The notes beneath the pieces are model-generated. The model ran no database searches and had not been told where the DNA came from. It was given only the letters and a program-made list of their open reading frames with translations. Below are positions 8,626-16,795 of a stretch of DNA of 64,000 nt, one piece after another; the stretch's first letter is position 1; every line of letters begins with the position of its first letter. This stretch comes from Erwinia persicina. Its GTDB lineage: Bacteria > Pseudomonadota > Gammaproteobacteria > Enterobacterales > Enterobacteriaceae. The stretch spans positions 217,195-281,194 of the forward strand of contig NZ_JACYMO010000005.1 in NCBI RefSeq assembly GCF_014838825.1, written 5' to 3'. Made by a program: the position numbers and the translations under genes.

Positions 8626-10374
8626 ATGATGACACAAGCTATGCGGAAACGCCTGTCGTGGTCGCTGTTCGCCGGTTTACTGGTGTGGCAGGGGGCGGGA
8701 GCCGCGCCAGCGGTGCCACCTGTTTCCTACGGCGTCGGGGCAGATACTTTCCATCCGGTCAAGGCACAGCACGGTATGGTGGCCTCGGTGGATGCCACTG
8801 CGACGGAAGTGGGGGTGCAAATCCTTAAGCAGGGCGGTAACGCGGTCGATGCGGCCATTGCCGTCGGCTATGCGCTGGCGGTCACGCATCCGCAGGCGGG
8901 TAACCTCGGCGGCGGCGGTTTTATGCTGCTGCGTACCGCCTCCGGTAACACTACGTCCATTGATTTCCGTGAAATGGCCCCGGTGCGGGCCAGCCGCGAC
9001 ATGTTCCTGGATAGCGCCGGAAATGCGGACAGCAAAAAATCCCTGACCTCGCATCTGGCCTCCGGCGTGCCGGGGACCGTCGCGGGCTTTTCGCTGGCGA
9101 GCCAGAAATACGGCACCCTGCCGCTCAGTACCTTGATCCAGCCGGCGCTGACGCTGGCGCGCAAGGGCATTGTGGTGAATGAAGCGCTGGCCGATGACCT
9201 GAATGTGTATGGCAAAGAGGTGCTGCTGGCACACCCGAACAGCAAAGCGATCTTCTTTAAAGCCGACGGTACGCCGTACCGGAAAGGGGAGAAACTGGTG
9301 CAGCGCAACCTGGCGCGCAGCCTCGAATTGATTGCGCAGCAGGGGCCGGATGCTTTTTACAAGGGAAAAATTGCCGATGAGATCGCGGGGGAAATGCAGC
9401 AGCACGGCGGCCTGATCGGCAAGGCTGACCTGGCAAACTATCAGGCGATCGAGCGTAAGCCGATCAGCGGAACCTATCGCGGCTATCAGGTCTTCTCCAT
9501 GCCACCACCGTCTTCCGGCGGGATCCACATTGTGCAGATCCTCAATATTCTGGAAAACTTTGACCTGGCAAAAATGGGCTCTGGCAGCGCCGATGCCATT
9601 CAGGTGATGGCAGAAGCAGAAAAATATGCCTATGCCGACCGCTCCGAATACCTGGGCGACCCGGCGTTTGTTAAGGTGCCGTGGCAGGCCCTGACCAGCA
9701 AAGCCTATGCGTCTTCCCTGGCAAAGCAGATCGACCTGGCGAAAGCGCGACCTTCCGCAGAGATCAAACCCGGCAAGCTTGCGCCCTATGAAAGCAACCA
9801 GACCACGCATTTCTCGGTGGTGGATAAAGACGGGAATGCAGTGGCAGTGACTTACACGCTGAACACTACCTTCGGCAGCGGGGTCATGGCGGGCAACAGC
9901 GGCATTCTGATGAATAACGAGATGGATGACTTCTCGGCCAGGCCGGGCACGCCAAACTTCTTCGGTCTGGTGGGCGGTGAAGCCAATGCAATCCAGCCTT
10001 ACAAGCGCCCGCTCTCTTCCATGTCTCCAACGATTATCGCCAAAGACGGAAAAACCTGGCTGGTGACCGGCAGCCCGGGCGGCAGTCGTATTATCACCAC
10101 CGTGCTGCAGATGGTAGTTAACAGCATCGATTTCGGGATGAACGTCGCTGAAGCGACCAGTGCACCGCGCTTTCACCACCAGTGGCTGCCGGATCAGCTG
10201 CGTGTAGAGAAAGGCTTCAGCCCGGATACGCTGAAGCTGCTGAGTGAGAAAGGGCAGAACGTAAAAGTGATGTCGGCGATGGGCAGCACCCAGAGCATAA
10301 TGCTGGGGCCGGACGGAACGCGTTATGGTGCGTCCGACCCGCGCACCATTGATGATTTAACCGCAGGGTATTGA
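8626..10374 (+). CDS. ggt: Gamma-glutamyltranspeptidase precursor (periplasmic)
   Basis: A 582-residue N-terminal-nucleophile hydrolase precursor that cleaves gamma-glutamyl bonds of glutathione and related peptides in the periplasm. A signal peptide covers about residues 1-26. The precursor should self-cleave before Thr393 (in NQTTHFSVVD), the catalytic nucleophile equivalent to Thr391 of E. coli, giving large and small subunits. Conserved blocks include NLGGGGFM (about 93-100), DFREMAP, and the GSPGGSRI oxyanion-hole region near residue 485. Two ATGs stand side by side; the first has an AAGGA RBS seven bases upstream. It converges with the dioxygenase gene, with a hairpin between them. Confidence 0.96.
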   Translation: MMTQAMRKRLSWSLFAGLLVWQGAGAAPAVPPVSYGVGADTFHPVKAQHGMVASVDATATEVGVQILKQGGNAVDAAIAVGYALAVTHPQAGNLGGGGFMLLRTASGNTTSIDFREMAPVRASRDMFLDSAGNADSKKSLTSHLASGVPGTVAGFSLASQKYGTLPLSTLIQPALTLARKGIVVNEALADDLNVYGKEVLLAHPNSKAIFFKADGTPYRKGEKLVQRNLARSLELIAQQGPDAFYKGKIADEIAGEMQQHGGLIGKADLANYQAIERKPISGTYRGYQVFSMPPPSSGGIHIVQILNILENFDLAKMGSGSADAIQVMAEAEKYAYADRSEYLGDPAFVKVPWQALTSKAYASSLAKQIDLAKARPSAEIKPGKLAPYESNQTTHFSVVDKDGNAVAVTYTLNTTFGSGVMAGNSGILMNNEMDDFSARPGTPNFFGLVGGEANAIQPYKRPLSSMSPTIIAKDGKTWLVTGSPGGSRIITTVLQMVVNSIDFGMNVAEATSAPRFHHQWLPDQLRVEKGFSPDTLKLLSEKGQNVKVMSAMGSTQSIMLGPDGTRYGASDPRTIDDLTAGY

Positions 10375-10382
10375 TGCGATGA

Positions 10383-10407
10383 GGGCGACCCTTTTATCCG
10401 GTCGCCC
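10383..10407. terminator. Hairpin between convergent ggt and dioxygenase genes
   Basis: Stem GGGCGACC/GGTCGCCC (10383-10390 and 10400-10407) with a 9-base loop, located in the 43-bp gap between the two converging stops. It belongs to the recurring GGGCGRCC family and may act on both strands. Confidence 0.6.
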
Positions 10408-10417
10408 CGTTACCCCC

Positions 10418-11560
10418 TCATGCCTGTCTTTTCTGCTGATGCGCCTCAAGCCGCTGATTAAACTGCGTCGGTGTCCAGCTTTCCCGCAGCGCCTGCGCCA
10501 GCAGCGACTGCTGGGTCTGGGGCACCAGGCCACCAACCGGCGGGTCGCTATCCAGATTGGTCGGAAAGGAGTAGCCTTCCGCCGCTGCCGCTATCACCGC
10601 GCTGATTTTTTCCTCTGACATTCTGCGCAGGCGCAGCGCCGGGTAGAGATGTTGCAGTACCTTACAATGATTAACCTTTTCCATCGTTTTACCGAACGCG
10701 GACGACACCTGCAGCAGGTTGGCGGTGCGGATATGGTCATGGGTGTGGTTACTGCCTGCCGCATGGAACAGCGCCGGGTTAAAGAACAGCCCATCCCCTT
10801 TTTCCAGCGGTAGCTGGATGGCGTTACGCCGGAAGTACTCGATAAACCTTTCATCCCGCCACGCCAGATACCCCCCCTGGTACTGATGCGACCACGGCAG
10901 CAGCTGCGTCGGACCGGACTCCACCGGCATATCGCTGTGCGCCACGGCACCCTGTAGCGTCAGATACTGTGACAGGATCTGCAGCGGCAGGGGGAAACGC
11001 GCCACCTGTTCATTACTCTGAAAACCAAGATGATAATCGCGGTGTGGCTGCTGCGCTTTACCGCCGGGGCGGACCTGATTGACCTGGGCGGTAAGAGTAT
11101 AACCCGGGCCGACCCAGCTCTCGCAGATCAGCGCCAGCAGCGGGTTACAGTAATAATCAATAAAGGCATCGGCATCGCGCTCCGCCACTTTCTGTAGCGC
11201 ATTCCAGATGCGCCCGTTATGCCCCGCCGCGGCAAAATGGTCGCCGCCGGCACTGTTTTCCGACTCACTCAGCAGGATCTGTTCAAACAGCATGCTGCTG
11301 CGATCTACCGCTGCGATATCGCTGAACAACCCTTTAACCACGAAGACGCCGGGGCCGGAGGAGAGCGCACGGTGCAGTTCGCTGAGGACCGACTGGCGAT
11401 CGCCGGCGGCGGCGTTTACCAGTTCCCCACTCTGGTAAATCAGCACGTCCAGCTCGGCTTTATGCGCCAGCGGGAAATCTCTCAACTGCGTGGTCTGCTC
11501 ACAGACGGTGGCAAACTCATCCACCGACAGCTGTTTTTCAGACAGATAAAGTGTGTTCAT
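10418..11560 (-). CDS. Phytanoyl-CoA dioxygenase (PhyH)-family Fe(II)/2-oxoglutarate oxygenase, substrate unknown
   Basis: A 380-residue cytoplasmic protein with no signal peptide. It shows the PhyH iron-binding triad: His173 and Asp175 in QQPHRDYHLGF and the distal His266 in FFNPALFHAAGSN. Arg278 in DHIRTANL is placed to bind 2-oxoglutarate. Such enzymes hydroxylate unactivated carbons. I chose the ATG at 11560, which has a GGAG ribosome site and lies 10 bp after the stop of the upstream dehydrogenase gene. A longer frame would start inside that gene. The two genes almost certainly form an operon, suggesting hydroxylation followed by oxidation of one substrate, or the reverse. The substrate cannot be read from sequence. 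Confidence 0.8.
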   Translation of the reverse strand: MNTLYLSEKQLSVDEFATVCEQTTQLRDFPLAHKAELDVLIYQSGELVNAAAGDRQSVLSELHRALSSGPGVFVVKGLFSDIAAVDRSSMLFEQILLSESENSAGGDHFAAAGHNGRIWNALQKVAERDADAFIDYYCNPLLALICESWVGPGYTLTAQVNQVRPGGKAQQPHRDYHLGFQSNEQVARFPLPLQILSQYLTLQGAVAHSDMPVESGPTQLLPWSHQYQGGYLAWRDERFIEYFRRNAIQLPLEKGDGLFFNPALFHAAGSNHTHDHIRTANLLQVSSAFGKTMEKVNHCKVLQHLYPALRLRRMSEEKISAVIAAAAEGYSFPTNLDSDPPVGGLVPQTQQSLLAQALRESWTPTQFNQRLEAHQQKRQA

Positions 11561-11570
11561 TTTCCGCTCC

Positions 11571-12401
11571 TTACGGGGCCAGTTTATGCTGAGGTTGCAG
11601 CGCGCCGTCATCACCGCAGCCCACCACGTTTTGATCGAAGTCGATGATCGCGCCGGTCATCATTCCCGACTCTTCTGAGAGTAAAAAAGCCACGCCGCGC
11701 GCCACTTCCCGGGGTTTCAGCAGGCGACCAAACGGCTGCGCACGCTCGGCTTTTTCCAGCCAGTCATCACCGGCCTGATGGTACTGTTTCTGAATATCAT
11801 CCTCATGCGGCGTATCCATCCAGCCTATGTTCAGCCCGTTGACGCGGATGCGATTGCGCATCGCGCTGAAAGCGACATTTTTGGTCAGGGTCACCAGTGC
11901 CCCTTTCGAGGCCGCATAAGGCGTGAGGAAACTCTGTCCGCCGTGGGAGGTCATGGTAATGATATTGACGATGCTGCCTTCAACATCGCTGGCAATCATC
12001 AGCTTGATTGCTGCCTGCATCAGGAAGAAGGGGGCCCGAACGTTGACGGCAAAGATCGCGTCGAACAGCGCGGGGGAGGTGTCGATAATGGTGCCACGGT
12101 CGGACATGCCCGCGCAGTTAACCAGACCATGCAGCGTCCCGAAGTGCGTGGCGGCTTCTGCAATGACGCGCTCGCAGGCCTCGGGTTCGCTGATATCGGC
12201 GGTGACAAACCGGGCTTCACACCCCAGTGACTGCAGAGACCTGACCTGGGCCGCCCCTGCCTGCTGATTGCGGCCACAGAGTATCAGCCCACGAGCACCG
12301 CGCTCTGCCAGTAAGCGGGCAACGGCAGCACCCAGACCCTGCGTGCTGCCGGTGACCACATAAACCTTACCGTGAAACGAGTTTTCGATTTTTAAGCTCA
12401 T
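11571..12401 (-). CDS. Short-chain dehydrogenase/reductase (classical SDR), substrate unknown
   Basis: A 276-residue Rossmann-fold oxidoreductase. The cofactor motif TGSTQGLG (residues 17-24), the NCAG motif (95-98) and the catalytic Ser152, Tyr162 and Lys166 (YAASK) are all present, so it should be active. CGRN after the second strand may suit NADP(H), but this is uncertain. The C-terminus, with [14 protein letters not shown], is distinctive. The ATG at 12401 with AAAGG ten bases upstream is preferred over an in-frame start 21 codons earlier. It is the first gene of a two-gene operon with the PhyH-type dioxygenase. The pair lies between ggt and yhhY, where I recall no such genes in E. coli. 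Confidence 0.82.
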   Translation of the reverse strand: MSLKIENSFHGKVYVVTGSTQGLGAAVARLLAERGARGLILCGRNQQAGAAQVRSLQSLGCEARFVTADISEPEACERVIAEAATHFGTLHGLVNCAGMSDRGTIIDTSPALFDAIFAVNVRAPFFLMQAAIKLMIASDVEGSIVNIITMTSHGGQSFLTPYAASKGALVTLTKNVAFSAMRNRIRVNGLNIGWMDTPHEDDIQKQYHQAGDDWLEKAERAQPFGRLLKPREVARGVAFLLSEESGMMTGAIIDFDQNVVGCGDDGALQPQHKLAP

Positions 12402-12715
12402 GATTGTTATGCCTTTATTGTTAAGTTTGCCGATGTCATCAGGCTGAAAAGACGTCAGGAACACCTTATCACCAACATTTCGTTAACAATACGCAGCGAT
12501 AACCTCATAAAAACCTCAAAAAAACCTTTTCCAGCGCACCTTAAGTCGGTAGAGACAATGCAGGTTTTTGCATTTTTACGGCACATCGCCGCTGATGACC
12601 GTTATCAGCACGTTTATCCCTCATTTTATCTCCCTTTTCCCGTACATTGTGGCGGCACAACACGCCATGTCGTCTGCGCCATGGGAACTGAGGATGTCGT
12701 ATTACAAGGAATGTT
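12402..12715. other. Divergent intergenic region, no gene seen
   Basis: These 314 bases separate two divergent transcription units (the SDR operon and the protease-like gene) and must contain both promoters. The part next to the SDR gene is AT-rich with A-tracts around 12507-12530. I could not fix a -10/-35 pair or a named operator with confidence. Confidence 0.5.
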
Positions 12716-13903
12716 ATGAAGTACTCTGCGTTGGTCTTTACCGCTGTCGCGGCATTATTTATTGCGGCATCACCGGCTCTGGCTGACCCTGCCCACGCGC
12801 CTGTTCCGCCATCGCTTCCCCTGTTAACGGTCCCCGTTCGCGCCGATGCGTTAATCATTCCGGTCACTATCCGTGGCAGGCTGTACCACTTTCTGCTGGA
12901 TACCGGAATTAATACGCTGGTGGTGGATAATCTGCTGGCAAGTGAGCTGACGCAGAGAGAGCCCGCTGAGCAGATCCCGCTGCTGTACCAGCAAATTCTT
13001 GCCGCCGGTATCCGCAGCGCAGGGGGGACCCTGGATCAGCAGGGGCTTCAGGTCTGGCGGCCTCTGGCGATGGGCATTGGCGATGCGGTGCTACCTGCGA
13101 GCACCCCCTGGCTGGGTGCAGATCTCAGTGCGTTGACGCAGGCAACCGGGGTCAATATCGACGGTATTCTTGGCATGGATGTGTTTCGCCACTTTACCTG
13201 GCAGGTCGATAACCTGAAGCAGCTCCTCACCGTGTGGCAGCAGACACCGGGGGAGCTGGATTATCCCGCCTGCGTGCCCTACCGCGACGGCGATGCCGCC
13301 GGACCGCAGCTGGTGCTGGACTACCACCAGCGGCCGGTGCATATGACAATCAATACCGGGACCGACTACAGCTATATCGGGGCGGAAATGATTAATGTCA
13401 GTCGCGAACGTCCGGAAAGTGCCGTTCTGACCGGCATTAATCAGCCCGTGCTGGGGTTAGACGGCGAAAGCGTGAGCGATGGCTATCTGCTTGGTGGCCT
13501 GCGCTTTAACCAGATACCACTGGGTAAAATGCTGGTGCGTGAAAATAAGCAGGGGGCGCTGGGGCTGGGGATGAACTTTCTGGCGCGTTTCGACCGCTAC
13601 CTGTTTATGCCCGACAAAATGCAGTTTTGCTATCGGGAGCAGCATTTTACCCGGGATGAGCCCGCGCCGCTGCGGGTGCTGGCCGTGCGCTTCCACGCCA
13701 GACGGGTTGAGCTGTATTCCAATCCGCCCGCCGCGTTACACCCCTTTGGCCTGCAAAACGGTGACGTGCTGCTCAGGGTCAACGGTCGTCCGGTACGGCC
13801 TGAAGAGATTTATGCGCTCCGCCGCGCGCTGGCTGATACACCGGGCGGGCAGCTGACGCTGAAAATAGAGCGCCGTGGTAAAGTCAAAACCATCCACATC
13901 TGA
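12716..13903 (+). CDS. Secreted two-lobed aspartyl-protease-like protein with C-terminal PDZ domain
   Basis: A 395-residue protein. A signal peptide spans about residues 1-23 (ending SPALA), so it is periplasmic or secreted. Residues about 35-170 form a retropepsin-type lobe with the active-site motif FLLDTGINT (DTG at 62-64) and a matching hydrophobic-Gly element GILGMDVF. Residues about 200-300 repeat the pattern, but the second motif is NTG (213-215), so the second catalytic Asp is Asn. Residues about 325-395 form a PDZ domain (GLQNGDVLLRVNGRPV). Retropepsin-PDZ proteins are known in proteobacteria; a single-chain double lobe with one Asp replaced is less usual. It may be inactive, substrate-binding, or active as a dimer. 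Confidence 0.75.
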   Translation: MKYSALVFTAVAALFIAASPALADPAHAPVPPSLPLLTVPVRADALIIPVTIRGRLYHFLLDTGINTLVVDNLLASELTQREPAEQIPLLYQQILAAGIRSAGGTLDQQGLQVWRPLAMGIGDAVLPASTPWLGADLSALTQATGVNIDGILGMDVFRHFTWQVDNLKQLLTVWQQTPGELDYPACVPYRDGDAAGPQLVLDYHQRPVHMTINTGTDYSYIGAEMINVSRERPESAVLTGINQPVLGLDGESVSDGYLLGGLRFNQIPLGKMLVRENKQGALGLGMNFLARFDRYLFMPDKMQFCYREQHFTRDEPAPLRVLAVRFHARRVELYSNPPAALHPFGLQNGDVLLRVNGRPVRPEEIYALRRALADTPGGQLTLKIERRGKVKTIHI

Positions 13904-13939
13904 CGTGAAGCGGGGAGGGCAGAAGCGCTCCCCTGCGGG

Positions 13940-14434
13940 TTACGGCCGGAAGCGCGCCATATAGAGGGCATCGACCTGCTTACCGTGACGTACTGCATAG
14001 CGGCGGGCGAGACCTTCCGTTTCAAAACCGCACAGCTGGTAAAGCCCGATAGCTGCCTGATTGTCGGCAAAGACCGTCAGCTCCATGCGTTCCACGTTTA
14101 ACCAGTTATCACACAGGTCGATCAGGGTGCTCATCAGGGCCTTCGCCACTCCCTTGCCGCGATAGCGTGCGTCCACGCCCAGGCCAAAAGTCGCGGTATG
14201 CCGGCGGCGGGCGCGGGAGTTCACTTCCAGCGTGGCCTGGCCTGCCACCATGTTGTCGATACAGGCGACCAGCATGTGCATTCCGTCCGGCACGGAAGCG
14301 AGACGTTCCTGCCACTTTTTCAGCGAGGGGTGAGGGAGCTGTAGCGTATCGGCAAAGGTTTCCGGCTGGCTGTAAAGCTGATGCAGGGCTACCGCGTCGT
14401 CGGGTACCACATGTCGTACGATAATCTCACTCAT
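13940..14434 (-). CDS. yhhY: GNAT-family N-acetyltransferase YhhY (AaaT type)
   Basis: A 164-residue GNAT acetyltransferase closely resembling E. coli YhhY, reported to acetylate some L-amino acids. Shared blocks include TLQLPHPS, WQERLA, LVACID, and the acetyl-CoA loop RYRGKGVAKALM (about residues 90-101, R/Q-x-x-G-x-G/A). CDNWL and ELTVFADN follow. The ATG at 14434 has GGGAGAG upstream; an upstream in-frame GTG is less likely. As in E. coli it lies beside ryhB, reading away from it. Confidence 0.9.
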   Translation of the reverse strand: MSEIIVRHVVPDDAVALHQLYSQPETFADTLQLPHPSLKKWQERLASVPDGMHMLVACIDNMVAGQATLEVNSRARRRHTATFGLGVDARYRGKGVAKALMSTLIDLCDNWLNVERMELTVFADNQAAIGLYQLCGFETEGLARRYAVRHGKQVDALYMARFRP

Positions 14435-14518
14435 AGTCACTCTCCCTGAGGGTTGGATTCCCTTTAAAAATCAGGGTTTTTCGGCGATAAATCAAGCAAA
14501 AAATAATCAGGAAATGAC

Positions 14519-14552
14519 TTTACAAGTGCGAATGATAATGATTATTATTGTC
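14519..14552 (+). promoter_or_regulatory. ryhB promoter with overlapping Fur box
   Basis: A -35 TTTACA (14519-14524) and -10 TATTAT (14543-14548) are separated by 18 bp. The 19 bases GATAATGATTATTATTGTC (14534-14552) match the Fur consensus at 16 of 19 positions and cover the -10. Fur with iron should therefore block RNA polymerase directly, as known for E. coli ryhB. Confidence 0.88.
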
Positions 14553-14554
14553 AT

Positions 14555-14650
14555 GCGTTTTCAGGAGTACCTCCGGTACCGACTGGGAAAGCACGACATT
14601 GCTCACATTGCTTCAGTATTTCTTAGCCAGCACGGGTGCTGGCTTTTTTT
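14555..14650 (+). ncRNA. ryhB: RyhB, iron-responsive small regulatory RNA
   Basis: The core from 14588 reads AAAGCACGACATTGCTCACA and continues ATTGCTTC, the conserved seed region of E. coli RyhB. It ends in the AGCCAGCAC/GTGCTGGCT terminator hairpin (14625-14644) and a run of nine T. The start near 14555 is inferred from the -10 box and gives about 95 nt; E. coli RyhB is 90 nt. The 5' third differs from E. coli but can still fold. RyhB works with Hfq to repress mRNAs of non-essential iron proteins during iron starvation. Location beside yhhY agrees with E. coli. Confidence 0.93.
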
Positions 14651-14796
14651 TTGCCTGCAAGATACCGATTCTGCAATACCTCTGTTTATTCCCTCGCTTT
14701 TACATCGAAATTTTTGAACAGAGGAGACAATTTTCTCCGCTATCATCCGCAGCGTCAGAGGTCCAGACTGTGTCAAAACGTTGAGGAGAATTGAAT

Positions 14797-15492
14797 ATGA
14801 TTTACTTACGCAAAGCACAAGATCGCGGTCATGCTAATCATGGCTGGCTGGACAGCTACCACACCTTTTCTTTTGCCGATTACTACGACGCCAACTTTAT
14901 GGGCTTCTCGGCACTGCGGGTGATTAACGAAGATGTGATCGACGGCGGTCAGGGGTTTGGTACGCATCCCCATAAAGATATGGAAATTCTGACCTATGTC
15001 CTGTCCGGTACCGTTGAGCACCAGGACAGCATGGGTAACAAAGAGCAGATCCCGGCGGGTGAGTTCCAGATTATGAGCGCCGGAACCGGCGTGCGTCACT
15101 CTGAGTACAACGCCAGTAAAGACGTTCCGCTGCATCTGTACCAGATCTGGATTATCCCGGAAAAAACCGGCATTGAACCGCGTTACGCGCAGCGCCGTTT
15201 TGACGATGTGCAGGGCCGCCAGCTGGTGCTGTCACCGGATGCCCGCGACGGATCGTTGAAGGTGTTCCAGGATATGACGTTGTCGCGCTGGGCGCTGAAA
15301 GCGGACGAGCAGGGGAGCGTGGATATTGCAGTCGGTCGCCGCATCTGGATCCAGGTGGTGAAGGGGGATGTTACCGTCAACGGCGAGGCGGCGACCACCT
15401 CTGACGCCTTTGCCATTTGGGATGAAAAATCGCTGTCAGTCGCCGCCAGCAGCGACGCTGAGATCCTGCTGTTCGACCTGCCACCGGTTTAA
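14797..15492 (+). CDS. yhhW: Pirin-family protein YhhW (quercetin 2,3-dioxygenase-like)
   Basis: A 231-residue bicupin, the same length as E. coli YhhW, which has quercetinase activity in vitro and an unknown physiological role. The four metal ligands are present: His57 and His59 (GTHPHKDME), His101 and Glu103 (GVRHSEYN). The N-terminal cupin is the conserved one and the C-terminal cupin is degenerate. The ATG at 14797 is preceded by GGAGAA seven bases upstream; an in-frame TTG two codons earlier is less likely. It lies downstream of ryhB, but the ryhB terminator intervenes, so it should have its own promoter. Confidence 0.92.
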   Translation: MIYLRKAQDRGHANHGWLDSYHTFSFADYYDANFMGFSALRVINEDVIDGGQGFGTHPHKDMEILTYVLSGTVEHQDSMGNKEQIPAGEFQIMSAGTGVRHSEYNASKDVPLHLYQIWIIPEKTGIEPRYAQRRFDDVQGRQLVLSPDARDGSLKVFQDMTLSRWALKADEQGSVDIAVGRRIWIQVVKGDVTVNGEAATTSDAFAIWDEKSLSVAASSDAEILLFDLPPV

Positions 15493-15513
15493 AGACAACC
15501 CGTGTCACACTTT

Positions 15514-15536
15514 AAGGGGCGAGACGATCGCCCCTT
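15514..15536 (+). terminator. Terminator after yhhW
   Basis: Stem AAGGGGCGA/TCGCCCCTT (15514-15522 and 15528-15536) with a 5-base loop, followed by TGTCGTTTTT. It separates yhhW from gntR. Confidence 0.75.
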
Positions 15537-15599
15537 TGTCGTTTTTCCCTCCAGTTTTGTTACACTCAGCGTAATTCTGTCCCCACTAGCTGAAGTCTG

Positions 15600-16595
15600 A
15601 TGAAGAAAAAAAGACCGGTACTACAGGATGTTGCCGATCGCGTCGGTATCACCAAAATGACCGTCAGCCGCTATCTGCGCCACCCCGATCAGGTCTCTGC
15701 CGCGCTGCAGGGCAAGATTGCTGCTGCGTTAGATGAGCTGGGTTATATCCCTAATCGCGCACCTGACATGCTCTCCAACGCTACCAGCCGGGCGATCGGC
15801 GTGCTGCTGCCTTCCCTGACCAATCAGGTCTTTGCTGATGTGCTACGCGGGATTGAAACGGTTACCGATGCGGCGGGTTATCAGACGCTGGTGGGCCACT
15901 TTGGCTACAGTGCCGAAAAAGAAGAACTACAGCTGCGCTCTCTGCTGGGCTGGAATATTGACGGGCTGATCCTCACCGAACGCACCCACACGGCGGCCAG
16001 CCTGCGAATGATCGAAACGGCCGGTATCCCGGTGATAGAGATGATGGACTCTGTCTCGCCCTGCCTGGATATGGCGGTCGGCTTTGATAACGTTGAGGCG
16101 GCCCGGCAGATGACCCATGCCATTCTGCAAAAAGGCCATCGCCATACCGTGTATCTTGGCGCACGCCTGGATGAGCGTACCCTGCAAAAAGAGCAGGGCT
16201 ATCGCCTGGCGATGACGGAAGCCGGGCTGGAACCGCGCAGCGTGATGATGGAAGCGGCGTCGTCGTTTTCCGCCGGGGCGATGCTGATGTGCGAGGCGCA
16301 GAAAAACTATCCGCAGACCGACAGCCTGTTCTGTACCAACGATGACCTGGCGGTCGGCGCGATGTTCGAGTGTCAGCGTCAGGGGCTACAGGTACCGCAG
16401 CAGATGGCCATCGCTGGTTTCCACGGCCATGATATTGCTCATGTGGTGAATCCGCCGCTGGCCACGGTACAGACGCCCCGCGAGGAGATGGGACAGGCAT
16501 CCGCCAGGCTGCTGCTGGCGCGTATTCGCGGTGAGGTCACCGATCCGTCCCCGGTGGACGTTGGTTTTACCATCCTGCCCGGCGGCAGTATCTGA
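15600..16595 (+). CDS. gntR: GntR, LacI-family gluconate utilisation repressor
   Basis: A 331-residue LacI/GalR-type repressor, matching E. coli GntR (331). The N-terminal helix-turn-helix is clear (LQDVADRVGITKMTVSRYLRHP, with VSRYLR as recognition helix), followed by the hinge LGYIPNRAP. The remainder is the periplasmic-binding-like effector domain with FGY..EKE, GHRHTVYLGAR and FCTNDDLAVGA blocks. Gluconate (or its phosphate) is the expected inducer. A candidate palindromic operator lies before gntK, the first target gene downstream. Confidence 0.95.
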   Translation: MKKKRPVLQDVADRVGITKMTVSRYLRHPDQVSAALQGKIAAALDELGYIPNRAPDMLSNATSRAIGVLLPSLTNQVFADVLRGIETVTDAAGYQTLVGHFGYSAEKEELQLRSLLGWNIDGLILTERTHTAASLRMIETAGIPVIEMMDSVSPCLDMAVGFDNVEAARQMTHAILQKGHRHTVYLGARLDERTLQKEQGYRLAMTEAGLEPRSVMMEAASSFSAGAMLMCEAQKNYPQTDSLFCTNDDLAVGAMFECQRQGLQVPQQMAIAGFHGHDIAHVVNPPLATVQTPREEMGQASARLLLARIRGEVTDPSPVDVGFTILPGGSI

Positions 16596-16668
16596 TCACC
16601 GGCGGGCACGCTGTTGCCCGCGTCTGACTTGTCGCTTTGTGCCACCTCCTGTCTGAATCTGCTGATTT

Positions 16669-16684
16669 TTTGAAGCACCTCACA
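16669..16684. promoter_or_regulatory. Putative CRP site upstream of gntK
   Basis: TTTGA-AGCACC-TCACA matches the TGTGA-N6-TCACA consensus at 9 of 10 positions, with AT-rich flanks. The gntKU operon is catabolite-controlled in E. coli. Location is 112-127 bp before the gntK start. Confidence 0.55.
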
Positions 16685-16737
16685 TTTACCAGCTTTTTCC
16701 GCCGTGGCTGTTGCCATAATCAATGCACATCCAGACA

Positions 16738-16753
16738 ATGTTACCGATAACAA
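16738..16753. promoter_or_regulatory. Putative GntR operator upstream of gntK
   Basis: ATGTTACCGATAACAA contains the inverted repeat TGTTA/TAACA around CCGA, of the type bound by GntR. It lies about 43 bp before the gntK start, suited to repression at or near the transcription start. Confidence 0.65.
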
Positions 16754-16795
16754 AATGACTGATTCATCTGCTACCCCTCTGCCGGAGCCACAATA

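Noticed and set aside
11561..11614. Longer N-terminus for the PhyH-type dioxygenase
   Set aside because: The 18 extra codons lie mostly inside the end of the SDR gene, and a good ribosome site serves the ATG at 11560.
14514..14784. Small open frames across the yhhY-yhhW gap
   Set aside because: They coincide with the ryhB promoter, RNA and terminator and encode no recognisable protein.
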